DNA of 64,000 nt from CALFML01 sp044222245 (GTDB lineage: Bacteria > Myxococcota_A > Polyangia > Palsa-1104 > JAEUJZ01). Position 1 is the stretch's first letter. Each line of letters begins with the position of its first letter. The notes under the pieces are model-generated. The model did no database searches, had not been told where the DNA came from, and saw nothing but the letters and a program-made list of their open reading frames with translations. The translations under genes were made by a program, and so were the position numbers. Shown in pieces: positions 1 through 8,510 of this stretch. The stretch is from the NCBI GenBank assembly GCA_044222245.1, contig JBGANQ010000003.1:62001-126000 (forward strand). The letters run 5' to 3'.

Positions 1-1
1 G

Positions 2-730
2 ACCGCGCAGTTCGTCTTGGATGTGATGGCCGAGGGCGGCCTGGAGCCCAAGGGTCGCGGCGTGCGCACGGCGCAGAAGATTCGCCTGCTGCACACCACG
101 ATCCGCTACCACGTCAAGCGGGCGCCAACGTGGCGCGCCGAATACGGGGTGCCGATCAACCAGGAGGATCTGGCCGGAACCTTGCTCTCCTTCGCCCTGC
201 TCCCGAGCACGGTAACCAAGCTCGGACTTGATTTCACCCCTCAAGAGGAGGCTGCTTTTTTCCACTGCTGGCGGGTGATCGGCAGCATCCTGGGAATCGA
301 GGAGGGAATCCTCCCCCGCGATGTCGAGGACGGCAAGGCGCTGTGGCATGCCATCCTGGCGCGCCATGTGGCGCCCTCGACGGCCGGGCACGAGCTGACC
401 GGAGCGCTGCTCGACTACATGAAGGACCGGGTTCCGGGCAAGGTCTTTGACGGCATTCCGGCGATGCTCATGCGCGAGTTCTGCGGTGCCAAGGTGGCCG
501 ATGCGGTGCGCATCGATCGCGCCGACTGGACGCGCCGCCTGCTGCGGCCGATGCGCTGGATCCTGGGAGCATCAGACGAGCTCCAGGACCGCTCGCGGCT
601 GGCCGCGCAGCTGTCGGGCAAGTTCTCACGGACGCTGATCGAGGGGCTTTACTACATCGAGCGGGGCGGCCAGAAGGTGGACTTCACGATCCCCAAGAGC
701 TTGCGTGACAGCTGGGGCCTGAGCAGCTAG
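2..730 (+). CDS. Oxygenase MpaB / latex-clearing-protein family, 5' end outside the window
   Basis: This is the C-terminal part of a protein of the MpaB/Lcp (DUF2236) family, whose members are heme-dependent or putative oxygenases. The frame is open from base 2, so the gene begins upstream; the TTG at 17 is unlikely to be the real start. Visible family features are an R-x-L-H-x-x-x-R-Y-H segment near 80-115, the G-V-P-I-N-Q-E-D-L stretch near 150-175 and the W-R-x-x-G-x-x-L-G-I helix near 270-300. The family assignment rests on these motifs; the substrate cannot be deduced. It ends 18 bp before the convergent TolB-like lipoprotein gene, with no obvious terminator between them. Confidence 0.75.
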   Translation, partial: TAQFVLDVMAEGGLEPKGRGVRTAQKIRLLHTTIRYHVKRAPTWRAEYGVPINQEDLAGTLLSFALLPSTVTKLGLDFTPQEEAAFFHCWRVIGSILGIEEGILPRDVEDGKALWHAILARHVAPSTAGHELTGALLDYMKDRVPGKVFDGIPAMLMREFCGAKVADAVRIDRADWTRRLLRPMRWILGASDELQDRSRLAAQLSGKFSRTLIEGLYYIERGGQKVDFTIPKSLRDSWGLSS

Positions 731-748
731 AAGCCGGCCGGGCGTCCG

Positions 749-2587
749 CTAGCCGATCCGCGGCACGCACACGCCGTCCGAGCAGACCTCGTTGGGACCG
801 CAGCCGGTCATGTCGGTGGTCGAGCACGGGGCGCGCTCGACCTGCTCGACCCACTGCGGGATGTGGTTGCCGGTGTTGAGGTCCTGGAACGGCAGCCAGA
901 ACGGCGGGTAGCCCGAGTCCTCGCCCTTGTCCAGCTTGCGCACATCGACGGGCAGCATCCAGATCTGGGCGGTCGTGTTGTTGTGCACCCCGTACGACCG
1001 GCGGCTGGAGAAGGTCAGCCACATGATCGAGCCGGAGCCAAAGCGGTGCAGGAACGGACTCCACTTGGGCCAGGAGTTGCCGGCGATGCTGTTTACCGAG
1101 GTCAGATCGATGGGCGTGCCGCCGCTGGCCGCGATCACCATCACCCGCGCATCGGCGGCGTCATAGGAGTCGCCGGCGGCGCGGTTGAAGGCGACATAGC
1201 GCCCATCCGGTGAGAACGACGGATAGTAGTTGTTCTCGCCGGTGGCGGCGAGCAGCGACTTGGCCGGCCCAAAGCCACCGGTGCCCTTGAACTCAGCGGT
1301 AAACAGGCTGGCGCCGCTGGTCGACAGGGTGCACGGACCAAACGGACACCACACCGCGCTGCGCGCGAACACCACGGTCTTACCATCGGGGGAAAAGTCC
1401 GGCATGTTGGCGTTGGTGAGCGCCGGGTTGTTGCCGAAGATCATGCCCGAGGTGCCGTCGCGCACGGTCAGGCCCGCGGCCTCGGTGGTGACCAGATACT
1501 GACCGTCAGGGCTGAACGCCTGGTAGTTTGAGCCTGACAGCAGGCCGGTGCCGACCTCGAACAGCTTGTTGCGGCTGGCGGTCTCCAGCGAGCGGAGCTG
1601 CGCCGGGCCGGGGATGTTCATGCCCACCGCGATGCGCTTGCCGTTGCGCGACATCGCGTGGCAGCCGACGCACACCGCCACCGCGCGCACCGGGCCGTAG
1701 AAGTTTTCGGCGGTCTGGCCGCGCAGGCCGAAGTCGTAGCGGGCGATGCCGCCGATCGAGGCGGCCCAGTAGTACAGACCCCCCTTCATGTCGGAATCGG
1801 AGAACGACAGCTTCTGCGCCGCCGTGGTGCCCACGCCGCCGCCCTCGAGGGCGCTGCCGCGCATACTGAGCTCGACGGTGCCGTTGCGCGCGCTCTGGGT
1901 GAGCAGCTTCATCGTCGCCTCATCGGGCACAAACGAGCAGCCGCTGCCCACCGCCTTGCACTTGGTATAGATCTTCAGGTCGACGGTCTCGCCGACCAGG
2001 TGCAGCTCGAACAGCGTCGCCTCGCCCGGGGTCCACTGGAACTCCAGGACATTGATGTTGGGCGGCATGAGCGCCCCGGGCGGCGGGTAGGCGATGACCG
2101 GGGCGCGCCGCGGATCGGCGCTGCCACCGAACTTGCCGGGGGCATCGGGCGGCGCATCGGGAGCGATCACCACCGACTCCAGCCGCACCGTCAGCGAGGT
2201 CGAGCCGATGTCGTTGCCGAGCTGGGCGCGCACCTTGGTGCGGCCGACCGCGCCGGCGCGCCCAAGCAGCGTCGCCCCCTGGAAGCTGCCAAAGTAGTCG
2301 TTATCGACAGTCAGCGTCGCGCCGCTGGTGACGTCTTCGCCCTTGCGGGTGACCTTGAAGTCGAGCTTGAAGGGGCTCTTGCCGTCGACCTTGATCACCG
2401 GATCGGCCGGCATAAGAGTCAGGATGTCCTGCGGCAGACCGGGCATTCCCGGCTCTGTCCCCGGGGGAGTGCCCGGCGGCGAGCCGGCACCGGGTCCTAC
2501 CTGTTCCCCGGAGTCACGGCTGGTCGCGCAGCTGGCCGACGCTGCCACAGCGAGCGCGAGAATGAAGCAAGAGAGGTCGCGGCGCAT
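749..2587 (-). CDS. TolB-like beta-propeller lipoprotein with a CxxCH motif
   Basis: A 612-residue exported protein. The N-terminus is a short positively charged signal peptide with a hydrophobic core and a Cys near residue 20, so it is probably a lipoprotein, although the lipobox is weak. A Gly/Pro-rich linker and Ig-like strands follow. From about residue 355 to 560 there are repeated S-P-D-G blades (PD40/WD40-like repeats as in TolB). Before the propeller lies C-V-G-C-H (residues 306-310, encoded at 1658-1672), a canonical c-type heme attachment motif. The C-terminus is Cys-rich (C-G-P-N-E-V-C-S-D-G-V-C). Covalent heme is inferred from the motif only. It would act in the periplasm or at the outer membrane; the partner is unknown. 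Confidence 0.75.
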   Translation of the reverse strand: MRRDLSCFILALAVAASASCATSRDSGEQVGPGAGSPPGTPPGTEPGMPGLPQDILTLMPADPVIKVDGKSPFKLDFKVTRKGEDVTSGATLTVDNDYFGSFQGATLLGRAGAVGRTKVRAQLGNDIGSTSLTVRLESVVIAPDAPPDAPGKFGGSADPRRAPVIAYPPPGALMPPNINVLEFQWTPGEATLFELHLVGETVDLKIYTKCKAVGSGCSFVPDEATMKLLTQSARNGTVELSMRGSALEGGGVGTTAAQKLSFSDSDMKGGLYYWAASIGGIARYDFGLRGQTAENFYGPVRAVAVCVGCHAMSRNGKRIAVGMNIPGPAQLRSLETASRNKLFEVGTGLLSGSNYQAFSPDGQYLVTTEAAGLTVRDGTSGMIFGNNPALTNANMPDFSPDGKTVVFARSAVWCPFGPCTLSTSGASLFTAEFKGTGGFGPAKSLLAATGENNYYPSFSPDGRYVAFNRAAGDSYDAADARVMVIAASGGTPIDLTSVNSIAGNSWPKWSPFLHRFGSGSIMWLTFSSRRSYGVHNNTTAQIWMLPVDVRKLDKGEDSGYPPFWLPFQDLNTGNHIPQWVEQVERAPCSTTDMTGCGPNEVCSDGVCVPRIG

Positions 2588-2721
2588 GAATAACCTCCAC
2601 AGTCTTCATTCCTTATAACAAGCGCCCCGACAAATCGGGAGAATAAGTTCACAAGCTGGCAGGCGCGGCTGCGCAGCGGGTCCTGTCTGCGCGCGGGCGG
2701 CTTGCTGCGACCGCCGGTTAT

Positions 2722-3951
2722 TCAACCGGCGACGGAAAGGGCGGCGGTCTCCTCCAGCTCTTTGTTGCGGGTCTCGGGCAGCAGCACCAGGATCATTCCC
2801 AGCGCGATCAGCGGCCCGAGCACGGTCAGCGACACCGCCGGCCCAAAGCCCAGCTGCTCGGCCAGCCGCCCGACCACCAGCGGCGACAGCACCGCCGCCG
2901 AGCGACCCATTAGATTATTGGACCATCCGTACGCATCGCTGCGCAGCGCAGTGGGAAACAGCTCGGTAGTGAAGGTATGCAGGACGGACAGCACCGCGGT
3001 AGTGCCGGCGATGCCGAGCACCAGCGCCAGGGTGAGGGCGAGCTGCGAGTGCAGCGCGTACGCGGCGACCACCCCGCTGATGGTCAGCCCGAACACCAGC
3101 GTCGCCCCCAGCCGCCGCCCGATCGAGTCGAGCAGCTTGCCCACCGCGAACACCAGGGGCACGGCGAGCAGCGCCGCGACGGTCAGGCAGGTTCCCACCT
3201 GCTGCGCGCTCAGGCCGCGCTCGGCCACCGCGAACTCCTTCCAGAACAGCATCGCGCTCTGCGTGCAGAAAAAGGTAAGGAGCCAGATCGCCGCCAGTTG
3301 CAGCACGCGAGAGCGATAAGGAGTACTAAATACCCGCAGCAGGCTGGGACGGGCGGCGGCGCGCTCGGGGGCCAGGGCGGCAAAGCGGCTGGTCTCCTGC
3401 AGGCCGCGGCGAGCAATGGCGATCAGGCACAGCGGCAGGCCGCCGATGAGATACACTCCGCGCCAGCCCCAGCCGGTCTTGAGGAGCAGCGGCACCACGC
3501 CAGCGCAGACGATGGCGCCCACGCTCGAGCAGGCCTGGACGATGCCGATCACCAGGCCGCGCCGCGCCGCCGGGTATTCCTCCGCCGTGACCACCATCGC
3601 CACGGACAGCTCGGCGGTGAGAAACACGCGCGCGGCCAGCTGCGTCACCGCGAACATCATCACTCCATTTGCCAGACCGCTCAAAAGGGAGCTCGCGGTA
3701 TAGCCGGCGATGGTCAGCGCCAGCACCCGCTTGCGCCCCCAGTCATCGGCCTTCCTGACGATAAAGTACGCCAGCAGCATGCCGATGTTGATAAAGGCGA
3801 CCATCTCCCCGCCCTGCTTGGGAGTCAGGTGAAAGGCGCCGCGGATGTCCGGAAGGAGCTGCGCCAGGGCGAAGAAGTCAAAGCCTTCAAAGAAGCTGGC
3901 GACGCTAAGAAAAATAAGGAGCCGTCGCAGGTAAGGAGTTAGCTGACTCAC
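2722..3951 (-). CDS. MFS transporter, sugar/metabolite:H+ symporter type
   Basis: A major facilitator superfamily permease of about 409 residues with around 12 hydrophobic segments. The first loop reads D-D-W-G-R-K-R, the typical MFS D-R-x-G-R-R/K motif after helix 2. A related D-S-I-G-R-R-L-G follows helix 8, and the end carries the P-E-T-R-N-K-x-L-E-E signature of sugar-porter-like members. The frame is open to a TTG at 4026, but that start would lie against the tandem repeats and add 25 non-hydrophobic residues. I prefer GTG at 3951, which has AGGA 8 bp upstream. It diverges from the PLP lyase gene across the 17-bp tandem repeats. The substrate is not identifiable. Confidence 0.8.
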   Translation of the reverse strand: MSQLTPYLRRLLIFLSVASFFEGFDFFALAQLLPDIRGAFHLTPKQGGEMVAFINIGMLLAYFIVRKADDWGRKRVLALTIAGYTASSLLSGLANGVMMFAVTQLAARVFLTAELSVAMVVTAEEYPAARRGLVIGIVQACSSVGAIVCAGVVPLLLKTGWGWRGVYLIGGLPLCLIAIARRGLQETSRFAALAPERAAARPSLLRVFSTPYRSRVLQLAAIWLLTFFCTQSAMLFWKEFAVAERGLSAQQVGTCLTVAALLAVPLVFAVGKLLDSIGRRLGATLVFGLTISGVVAAYALHSQLALTLALVLGIAGTTAVLSVLHTFTTELFPTALRSDAYGWSNNLMGRSAAVLSPLVVGRLAEQLGFGPAVSLTVLGPLIALGMILVLLPETRNKELEETAALSVAG

Positions 3952-4026
3952 CCGGCTGATCCTACTCTGCGCGCTGGCCGCGACCCAGCTAAACCGTACT
4001 CCGGTCGCAGACCCGTATTTCAACAA

Positions 4027-4077
4027 GACCCGGACTTCTATAAGACCCGGACTTCTATAAGACCCGGACTTCTATAA
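4027..4077. repeat. Three tandem copies of a 17-bp unit between divergent genes
   Basis: The unit GACCCGGACTTCTATAA occurs three times without change (4027-4043, 4044-4060, 4061-4077), followed by a four-base partial copy. Each unit holds CTTCTATAAG, an imperfect dyad (8 of 10 positions symmetric) that also resembles a -10 box on the plus strand. The array lies between the starts of the MFS transporter (leftward) and the PLP lyase (rightward). That is a likely place for an operator array or a multi-promoter region, but no regulator is identified. Confidence 0.7.
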
Positions 4078-4156
4078 GACCGAGTCAGCCGGACCTCGCC
4101 GGCGCCGGCCGGGAGTCGGCTTGCTCCGCCGCCCCGATCTCCTGTACCCTGCCGCC

Positions 4157-5518
4157 ATGAGTGACTCCGCTCCCGTCGGCCCAAGCCCCGCAGAGACGCG
4201 CCCCCGCCTGCCCGAGGCCAGCACCCCGCCGGCCGAGGTCCTGCAGCGCCTGCGCGAGCGGCGCGAAAAGGACGCCAAGTGGCACAAGGGCCGCACCTTC
4301 AGCCTCGTGTACCACGCCGGCGACGGCCACACCGAGCTCTTGCAGGAGGCGTATCGGCTGTACTTCGCCGAGAACGCCCTGAACCCGATGGCCTTCCCCA
4401 GCCTGCGCCAGATGGAGAACGAGGTGGTGGCGATGACCGCCGGGCTCCTCGGCGGCGATGACGCGGTGGCCGGCACCATGACCTCGGGCGGCTCCGAGAG
4501 CCTGCTGATGGCGGTCAAGACCTACCGCGACAAGGCGCGCGCCGAGCGGCCCGAGCTCGGGCAGCCGGAGCTGGTGCTCCCGGTAAGCGCCCACCCGGCG
4601 CTGCTCAAGGCCGCTCACTATCTGGGGGTGCGGCCGGTCCTGTGTCCGGTGGGAGCCGACTTCCGCGTCGATCCGGCGGTGGTCGAGCAGGCGCTGACCG
4701 AGCGGACGATCTGCATCGTCGGCTCGGCGCCGTCCTACCCGCAGGGGGTGATGGATCCGATCGAGCGCCTGGGCGAGCTGGCGCTGGCGCGCGGCATCGG
4801 CCTGCATGTGGACGCCTGCCTGGGCGGATTCCTGCTGCCGTTTCTGCCCAAGCTCGGATACCCGGTGCCGCCGTTTGACTTCCGGGTGCCGGGCGTGACT
4901 TCGATCTCGGCCGACCTTCACAAGTATGGCTTTGCCGCCAAAGGCGCCTCGACCATCCTTTATCGCAGCGAGGCGCTGCGGCGCCACCAGTTCTTCGCCC
5001 ACACCGACTGGCCGGGGGGCCTGTTTGCCTCGACGACGATGCTCGGCACGCGACCGGGCGGGGCGATCGCCGCAGCGTGGGCGGCGCTCACCGCGCTTGG
5101 CGAGCAGGGGTACCTGCGGCTGGCGGCGGGAATCATGGAGACCAGTCGCGCCCTGCAGGAGGGAATCAGCGGCATCGCCGATCTGCGCATCCTCGGTCGC
5201 CCGGTGATGAGCGTGTTCGCCTTCACCGCCGAGCGGACAAACCTCATGGCGGTCGCCGATGCGATGGAGCTGCGCGGCTGGCACATCGACCGCCAGCAAA
5301 ACCCAAGCGCCATCCACCTCATGATCACCCCAGCGCACGCCGGCATCGTCCCGGCCTACCTGCAGGACCTGGCGGAGTGCGCCGCCTACGTCGCCGCCCA
5401 TCCCGAGATCGCGTCCCAGGGCAGCGCCGCGATGTACGGCATGCTCGCCCAGATCCCCGACGGCGGCATGGTCCGCGAGCTGATCCTGCAGCACGTCGAC
5501 GGACTTTATCGCCCCTAA
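4157..5518 (+). CDS. PLP-dependent decarboxylase/lyase, sphingosine-1-phosphate lyase-like
   Basis: A 453-residue group II PLP decarboxylase-fold enzyme that most resembles sphingosine-1-phosphate lyases, which cleave phosphorylated long-chain bases to an aldehyde and phosphoethanolamine. Visible features are T-S-G-G-S-E-S (cofactor phosphate region), H-V-D-A-C-L-G-G (PLP ring Asp) and the Schiff-base lysine in A-D-L-H-K-Y-G (Lys256, codon 4922-4924). The ATG at 4157 is chosen because the upstream extension (from 4121) is not family-like. There is no N-terminal transmembrane anchor, as in soluble bacterial homologues. A glutamate or other amino-acid decarboxylase role is possible; the H-x-D-A-C-L-G-G pattern favours the lyase subgroup. 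Confidence 0.8.
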   Translation: MSDSAPVGPSPAETRPRLPEASTPPAEVLQRLRERREKDAKWHKGRTFSLVYHAGDGHTELLQEAYRLYFAENALNPMAFPSLRQMENEVVAMTAGLLGGDDAVAGTMTSGGSESLLMAVKTYRDKARAERPELGQPELVLPVSAHPALLKAAHYLGVRPVLCPVGADFRVDPAVVEQALTERTICIVGSAPSYPQGVMDPIERLGELALARGIGLHVDACLGGFLLPFLPKLGYPVPPFDFRVPGVTSISADLHKYGFAAKGASTILYRSEALRRHQFFAHTDWPGGLFASTTMLGTRPGGAIAAAWAALTALGEQGYLRLAAGIMETSRALQEGISGIADLRILGRPVMSVFAFTAERTNLMAVADAMELRGWHIDRQQNPSAIHLMITPAHAGIVPAYLQDLAECAAYVAAHPEIASQGSAAMYGMLAQIPDGGMVRELILQHVDGLYRP

Positions 5519-5635
5519 AGTCCGGCGGCTCGCCCGCGGGCGCGGTGGCGACTCCCAAGCTGCGGCGCGCGTAAACTGCTGTCCTCCTCCTGCGGCGATA
5601 TGAGATAATGAGTCCTGAAAAGGACCGTCGCCGCG

Positions 5636-7255
5636 ATGTCACCTAAGGTACGCGTACTGGCTCGCTTCTCGCTGCCGCTCTCTCCCTCTTGCCTCCTGGC
5701 CGGGCTCCTGGCCGTAACCGGGGCGACGCTGCTTGTGGGCCCACGGCCGGCACAGGCGCAGGCGGGAGCAAAGAACCGCAGCCCGGCTGCGGCCGAGAAG
5801 CTCATGGCGCAGGGGGCGGCCGCGATCACCGCCAAGGACTTCGCCGCCGCCCAGAGCGCCCTCACCGAGGCGTATCGCGCCTACCAGAGTCCCAAGATCC
5901 TCTACCACCTGGGCGCCCTGCGCGCCGCCGAGCAGAAGTCGGTCGAGGCGCAGGATCTGCTGCGGCGCTTCCTGGCCGACTCCACTGTCGAGCCGGGCGA
6001 GCCGCTGCGCCAGGAGGCGCAGAAGCTGCTCGGCGGCCTGCCAGCGGCCGAGGCGGGCGAGGTGCAGATCGCCGCCCCGCGCGGCGCCGAGGTCCTGGTC
6101 GATGGCCGCATCGTCGGCGCGCTGCCGCTGCCGCTGCCCTTGCTGCTGGCGTCCGGGCCGCACCAGATCGCGGTGCAGCAGGGAAGGTGGCGGGCCGAGA
6201 GTCAGGCCAAGGTGAAGACGGCGCGGTTCCTCGAGCTGCGCTTCAAGACCGGCACCGACGTCGTGGTGGCGACCGAGCCGCCGGCCGTGCTGATCGCCGA
6301 CAGCTACGGCGAGCCGGCGCTGCAAGGCCCGCTGCGCAACCGCCTGCTCGACGCGATTCGCCGCCAGAACCTGGCGCCGCTGCTCGGCGCCGACGCGCTC
6401 GCCTATGCGCGCGAGCTCGGCGCGGCCCCTGCTTGCCTGGCCGATCCGGCGTGTCAGCGGCGGCTGGCCGAGAAGTTCGGGGCCGACTACGTGCTGTCGG
6501 TCAAGGCCACCCGCAGCCCTGCCACCCCCAAGAGCCTGGGCCTGGAGCTGGAGCTTTACGACGTCGCGGTGGGCGCCCCCGCCGCCACCCGCACCAGCGG
6601 CTGTGACGGCTGCAGCCCCGAGTCCGCCGCCGGCAAGCTCGCCGAGGCGACGACGGCCGTGCTCACCGCCGCCGCCGAGCACGGGCGCGGTGATCTGGAG
6701 GTCTCCTCCGAGCCTGCTGGTGCTGAGGTGCTGCTGGACGGCAAGCCGATTGGCCAGACGCCGCTGAAGAAGGTGGTGTTCGTCGGTCGCTACAGCCTCG
6801 AGGTCCGCCGCGGCGGCCTGCAGGCGGCGCCGCAGTCCATCCAGGTCGGGCCGAGCGAGCCGGTGCGGGTGGCGGTCAACCTGGCCCCGGAGCCGCCGGT
6901 GGTGCCGGTGGTCAGCGCCGCGCCGCCGGCGGTCGAGCTCGAACGCCAGCGCCCGCGGTGGCGGCTCGGGGTAGGCGGCGCCGCCCTGGGGCTCGGCGCG
7001 CTGTTCGTCGGGCTGGGGGCGAGCGCCCTGGCGGTCGACCAGCACTGTGTCCACCCGGTGGACAACACCGATGGCCTGCCGCCGACCAACTGCACGACCC
7101 AGGAGGTGTTCATGACCCAGGCTCCCGGCCTCGGTCTGACCATCTCCGGAGCGGCGCTGCTCATAGGCGGCGCGGTCCTCATCGCGCTGCCGGCCAGCGT
7201 CGGCGGTGAGCGCCGCGCCAAGTCGGCCCGGGCGACCGCCCCGGCGGCTCTGTAA
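5636..7255 (+). CDS. PEGA-domain membrane-anchored protein (paralogue 1)
   Basis: A 539-residue exported protein. An N-terminal signal or anchor (about residues 12-40) is followed by a TPR-like helical region (50-125). Next come a PEGA-like surface domain (about 135-200, with the V-L-V-D-G-R-I-V-G turn), a middle domain with paired Cys (C-L-A-D-P-A-C-Q-R-R-L), a second PEGA repeat (about 355-410, D-G-K-P-I-G-Q-T-P-L) and two C-terminal hydrophobic segments around a short Cys-containing loop. It has the same architecture as the protein encoded at 12910-14538. PEGA proteins are extracytoplasmic and often surface-associated; the function here is unknown. AAGGA lies about 11 bp before the ATG. 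Confidence 0.75.
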   Translation: MSPKVRVLARFSLPLSPSCLLAGLLAVTGATLLVGPRPAQAQAGAKNRSPAAAEKLMAQGAAAITAKDFAAAQSALTEAYRAYQSPKILYHLGALRAAEQKSVEAQDLLRRFLADSTVEPGEPLRQEAQKLLGGLPAAEAGEVQIAAPRGAEVLVDGRIVGALPLPLPLLLASGPHQIAVQQGRWRAESQAKVKTARFLELRFKTGTDVVVATEPPAVLIADSYGEPALQGPLRNRLLDAIRRQNLAPLLGADALAYARELGAAPACLADPACQRRLAEKFGADYVLSVKATRSPATPKSLGLELELYDVAVGAPAATRTSGCDGCSPESAAGKLAEATTAVLTAAAEHGRGDLEVSSEPAGAEVLLDGKPIGQTPLKKVVFVGRYSLEVRRGGLQAAPQSIQVGPSEPVRVAVNLAPEPPVVPVVSAAPPAVELERQRPRWRLGVGGAALGLGALFVGLGASALAVDQHCVHPVDNTDGLPPTNCTTQEVFMTQAPGLGLTISGAALLIGGAVLIALPASVGGERRAKSARATAPAAL

Positions 7256-7367
7256 GCCGACTCGGCAATAGTCCAATCACCAGGCCGGTCGGCTGCCACG
7301 CCTGCAGCCTGTTCGAAATTCCCCGCGCGCGGTATTGTTAGCGACGCTATTAAATTAGGAGGACCCT

Positions 7368-7898
7368 ATGCTACGGACGATAAGTGGACTCTCTCTGGGG
7401 CTGCTCTTGCTGGCCGCTGCGTGCGGCAACAACACGCCTCCGGTAAATCCCAACCCCGACCTCGCCAGCGCCAGCCCCGACCTCGGCACCAACCCGGATC
7501 TGGCGACGCCGCCGGACCTCCTGCCCCCGACCCTGCCGGTGCCCGCCGGCTGCAACACCGCGATGGCGGTCACCGGCACCACCGCCTATGCGACGATCAC
7601 CGCCGCCAACGGGCAGCGCTGCATGGGCCAGAACTGCCACAACAACGCCCAGCCCCCGGTGTTCACCACCCGGCAGACGTTCATGGCGGCGATGATCAAC
7701 AAGAACTCGACCTCGGCCTACCAGTTCGTGGTGCCGAACATGCCGGACAAGAGCTACCTGCTGTTCAAGCTGCGCAACCTGCAGCAGCAGGTACCTAGCG
7801 GCAACGGCTCGCTGATGCCGCTGGTCGGCACCCAGCTCACCGACGCCGAGTTCTGCACGGTGTACGCCTGGGTCAAAAACGGCGCCCCGGTAAACTAA
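7368..7898 (+). CDS. Small lipoprotein with Pro-Asp-Leu repeats and a CX4CH motif
   Basis: A 176-residue lipoprotein: charged N-terminus, hydrophobic core and a good lipobox L-A-A-A-C (Cys19). The linker repeats the pattern N/S/P-P-D-L, common in exported proteins of Myxococcota-like genomes. The folded part begins near residue 62 and contains C-M-G-Q-N-C-H, a CX4CH spacing that resembles a c-type heme site widened by two residues. Family members usually bind heme through CXXCH, so heme here is uncertain. AGGAGGACCCT immediately before the ATG is an unusually strong ribosome binding site. There is a 112-bp gap after the PEGA gene. Confidence 0.7.
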   Translation: MLRTISGLSLGLLLLAAACGNNTPPVNPNPDLASASPDLGTNPDLATPPDLLPPTLPVPAGCNTAMAVTGTTAYATITAANGQRCMGQNCHNNAQPPVFTTRQTFMAAMINKNSTSAYQFVVPNMPDKSYLLFKLRNLQQQVPSGNGSLMPLVGTQLTDAEFCTVYAWVKNGAPVN

Positions 7899-8004
7899 GC
7901 CCCGCGCCGTCCCGACCCCAGCGAACGGGCGCGCCCGAGCGGTCGCCCGGCCGCGCGGCGATCCGGCAAGCTCCGTCGCCCGGGCCATGCTAGAAGAGTG
8001 CTGT

Positions 8005-8508
8005 ATGGCATTTCGCACCACCATCCAGGTCCGCTTCGGCGATGTCGACCACGCCGGAATCGTCTACTACCCGCACTTTTACATCTACTTCCACGAAGCC
8101 TTCGAGGACATGTTTAACGCCGCCGAGTACTCCTACGTCCAGATGCTCGACGTCGCCCGCATCGGCTTTCCGACGGTGCATGTAGAGACGGATTTCAAGG
8201 CTCCGCTGCGCTACGGCGACAGCCTGGACATCGAGGTGTCGGTCGCCAAGCTGGGCGAGCGCTCGGCGACCATGCTCTACCAGGGCTATCGCCACCGCGA
8301 TGGGCAGCCGTGCGTGCGCTGTGAGATCACGGTGGCGTGCATCGATATGGATTCCTTCAAGTCGCGACTGATCCCGCCCGAGCTGCGCGCCGTCTTCGAG
8401 CGCTTCCAGGAACCGCCGGCCGGGCGCCCCGCGGCGGACGCGGCGCCGCCAGCGGCCAAGCGCGACTGCCCCGCCACCCCGGTCGAGCCGGCCGGCTCGA
8501 GGAGCTGA
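8005..8508 (+). CDS. Hotdog-fold acyl-CoA thioesterase (YbgC/4HBT family)
   Basis: About 167 residues. The N-terminal R-F-G-D-V-D-H-A-G-I-V-Y-Y is the 4-hydroxybenzoyl-CoA thioesterase family signature containing the catalytic Asp, and the following Y-F-x-x-F-E-D segment forms the hotdog helix. Such enzymes hydrolyse acyl-CoA or acyl-carrier thioesters in the cytoplasm; chain specificity cannot be read from sequence. The tail from about residue 135 is low-complexity Pro/Ala-rich. An upstream in-frame ATG at 7987 would add six residues; the start at 8005 leaves the conserved domain near the N-terminus. The NUDIX gene follows 2 bp after the stop, so the two are probably cotranscribed. Confidence 0.8.
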   Translation: MAFRTTIQVRFGDVDHAGIVYYPHFYIYFHEAFEDMFNAAEYSYVQMLDVARIGFPTVHVETDFKAPLRYGDSLDIEVSVAKLGERSATMLYQGYRHRDGQPCVRCEITVACIDMDSFKSRLIPPELRAVFERFQEPPAGRPAADAAPPAAKRDCPATPVEPAGSRS

Positions 8509-8510
8509 CC

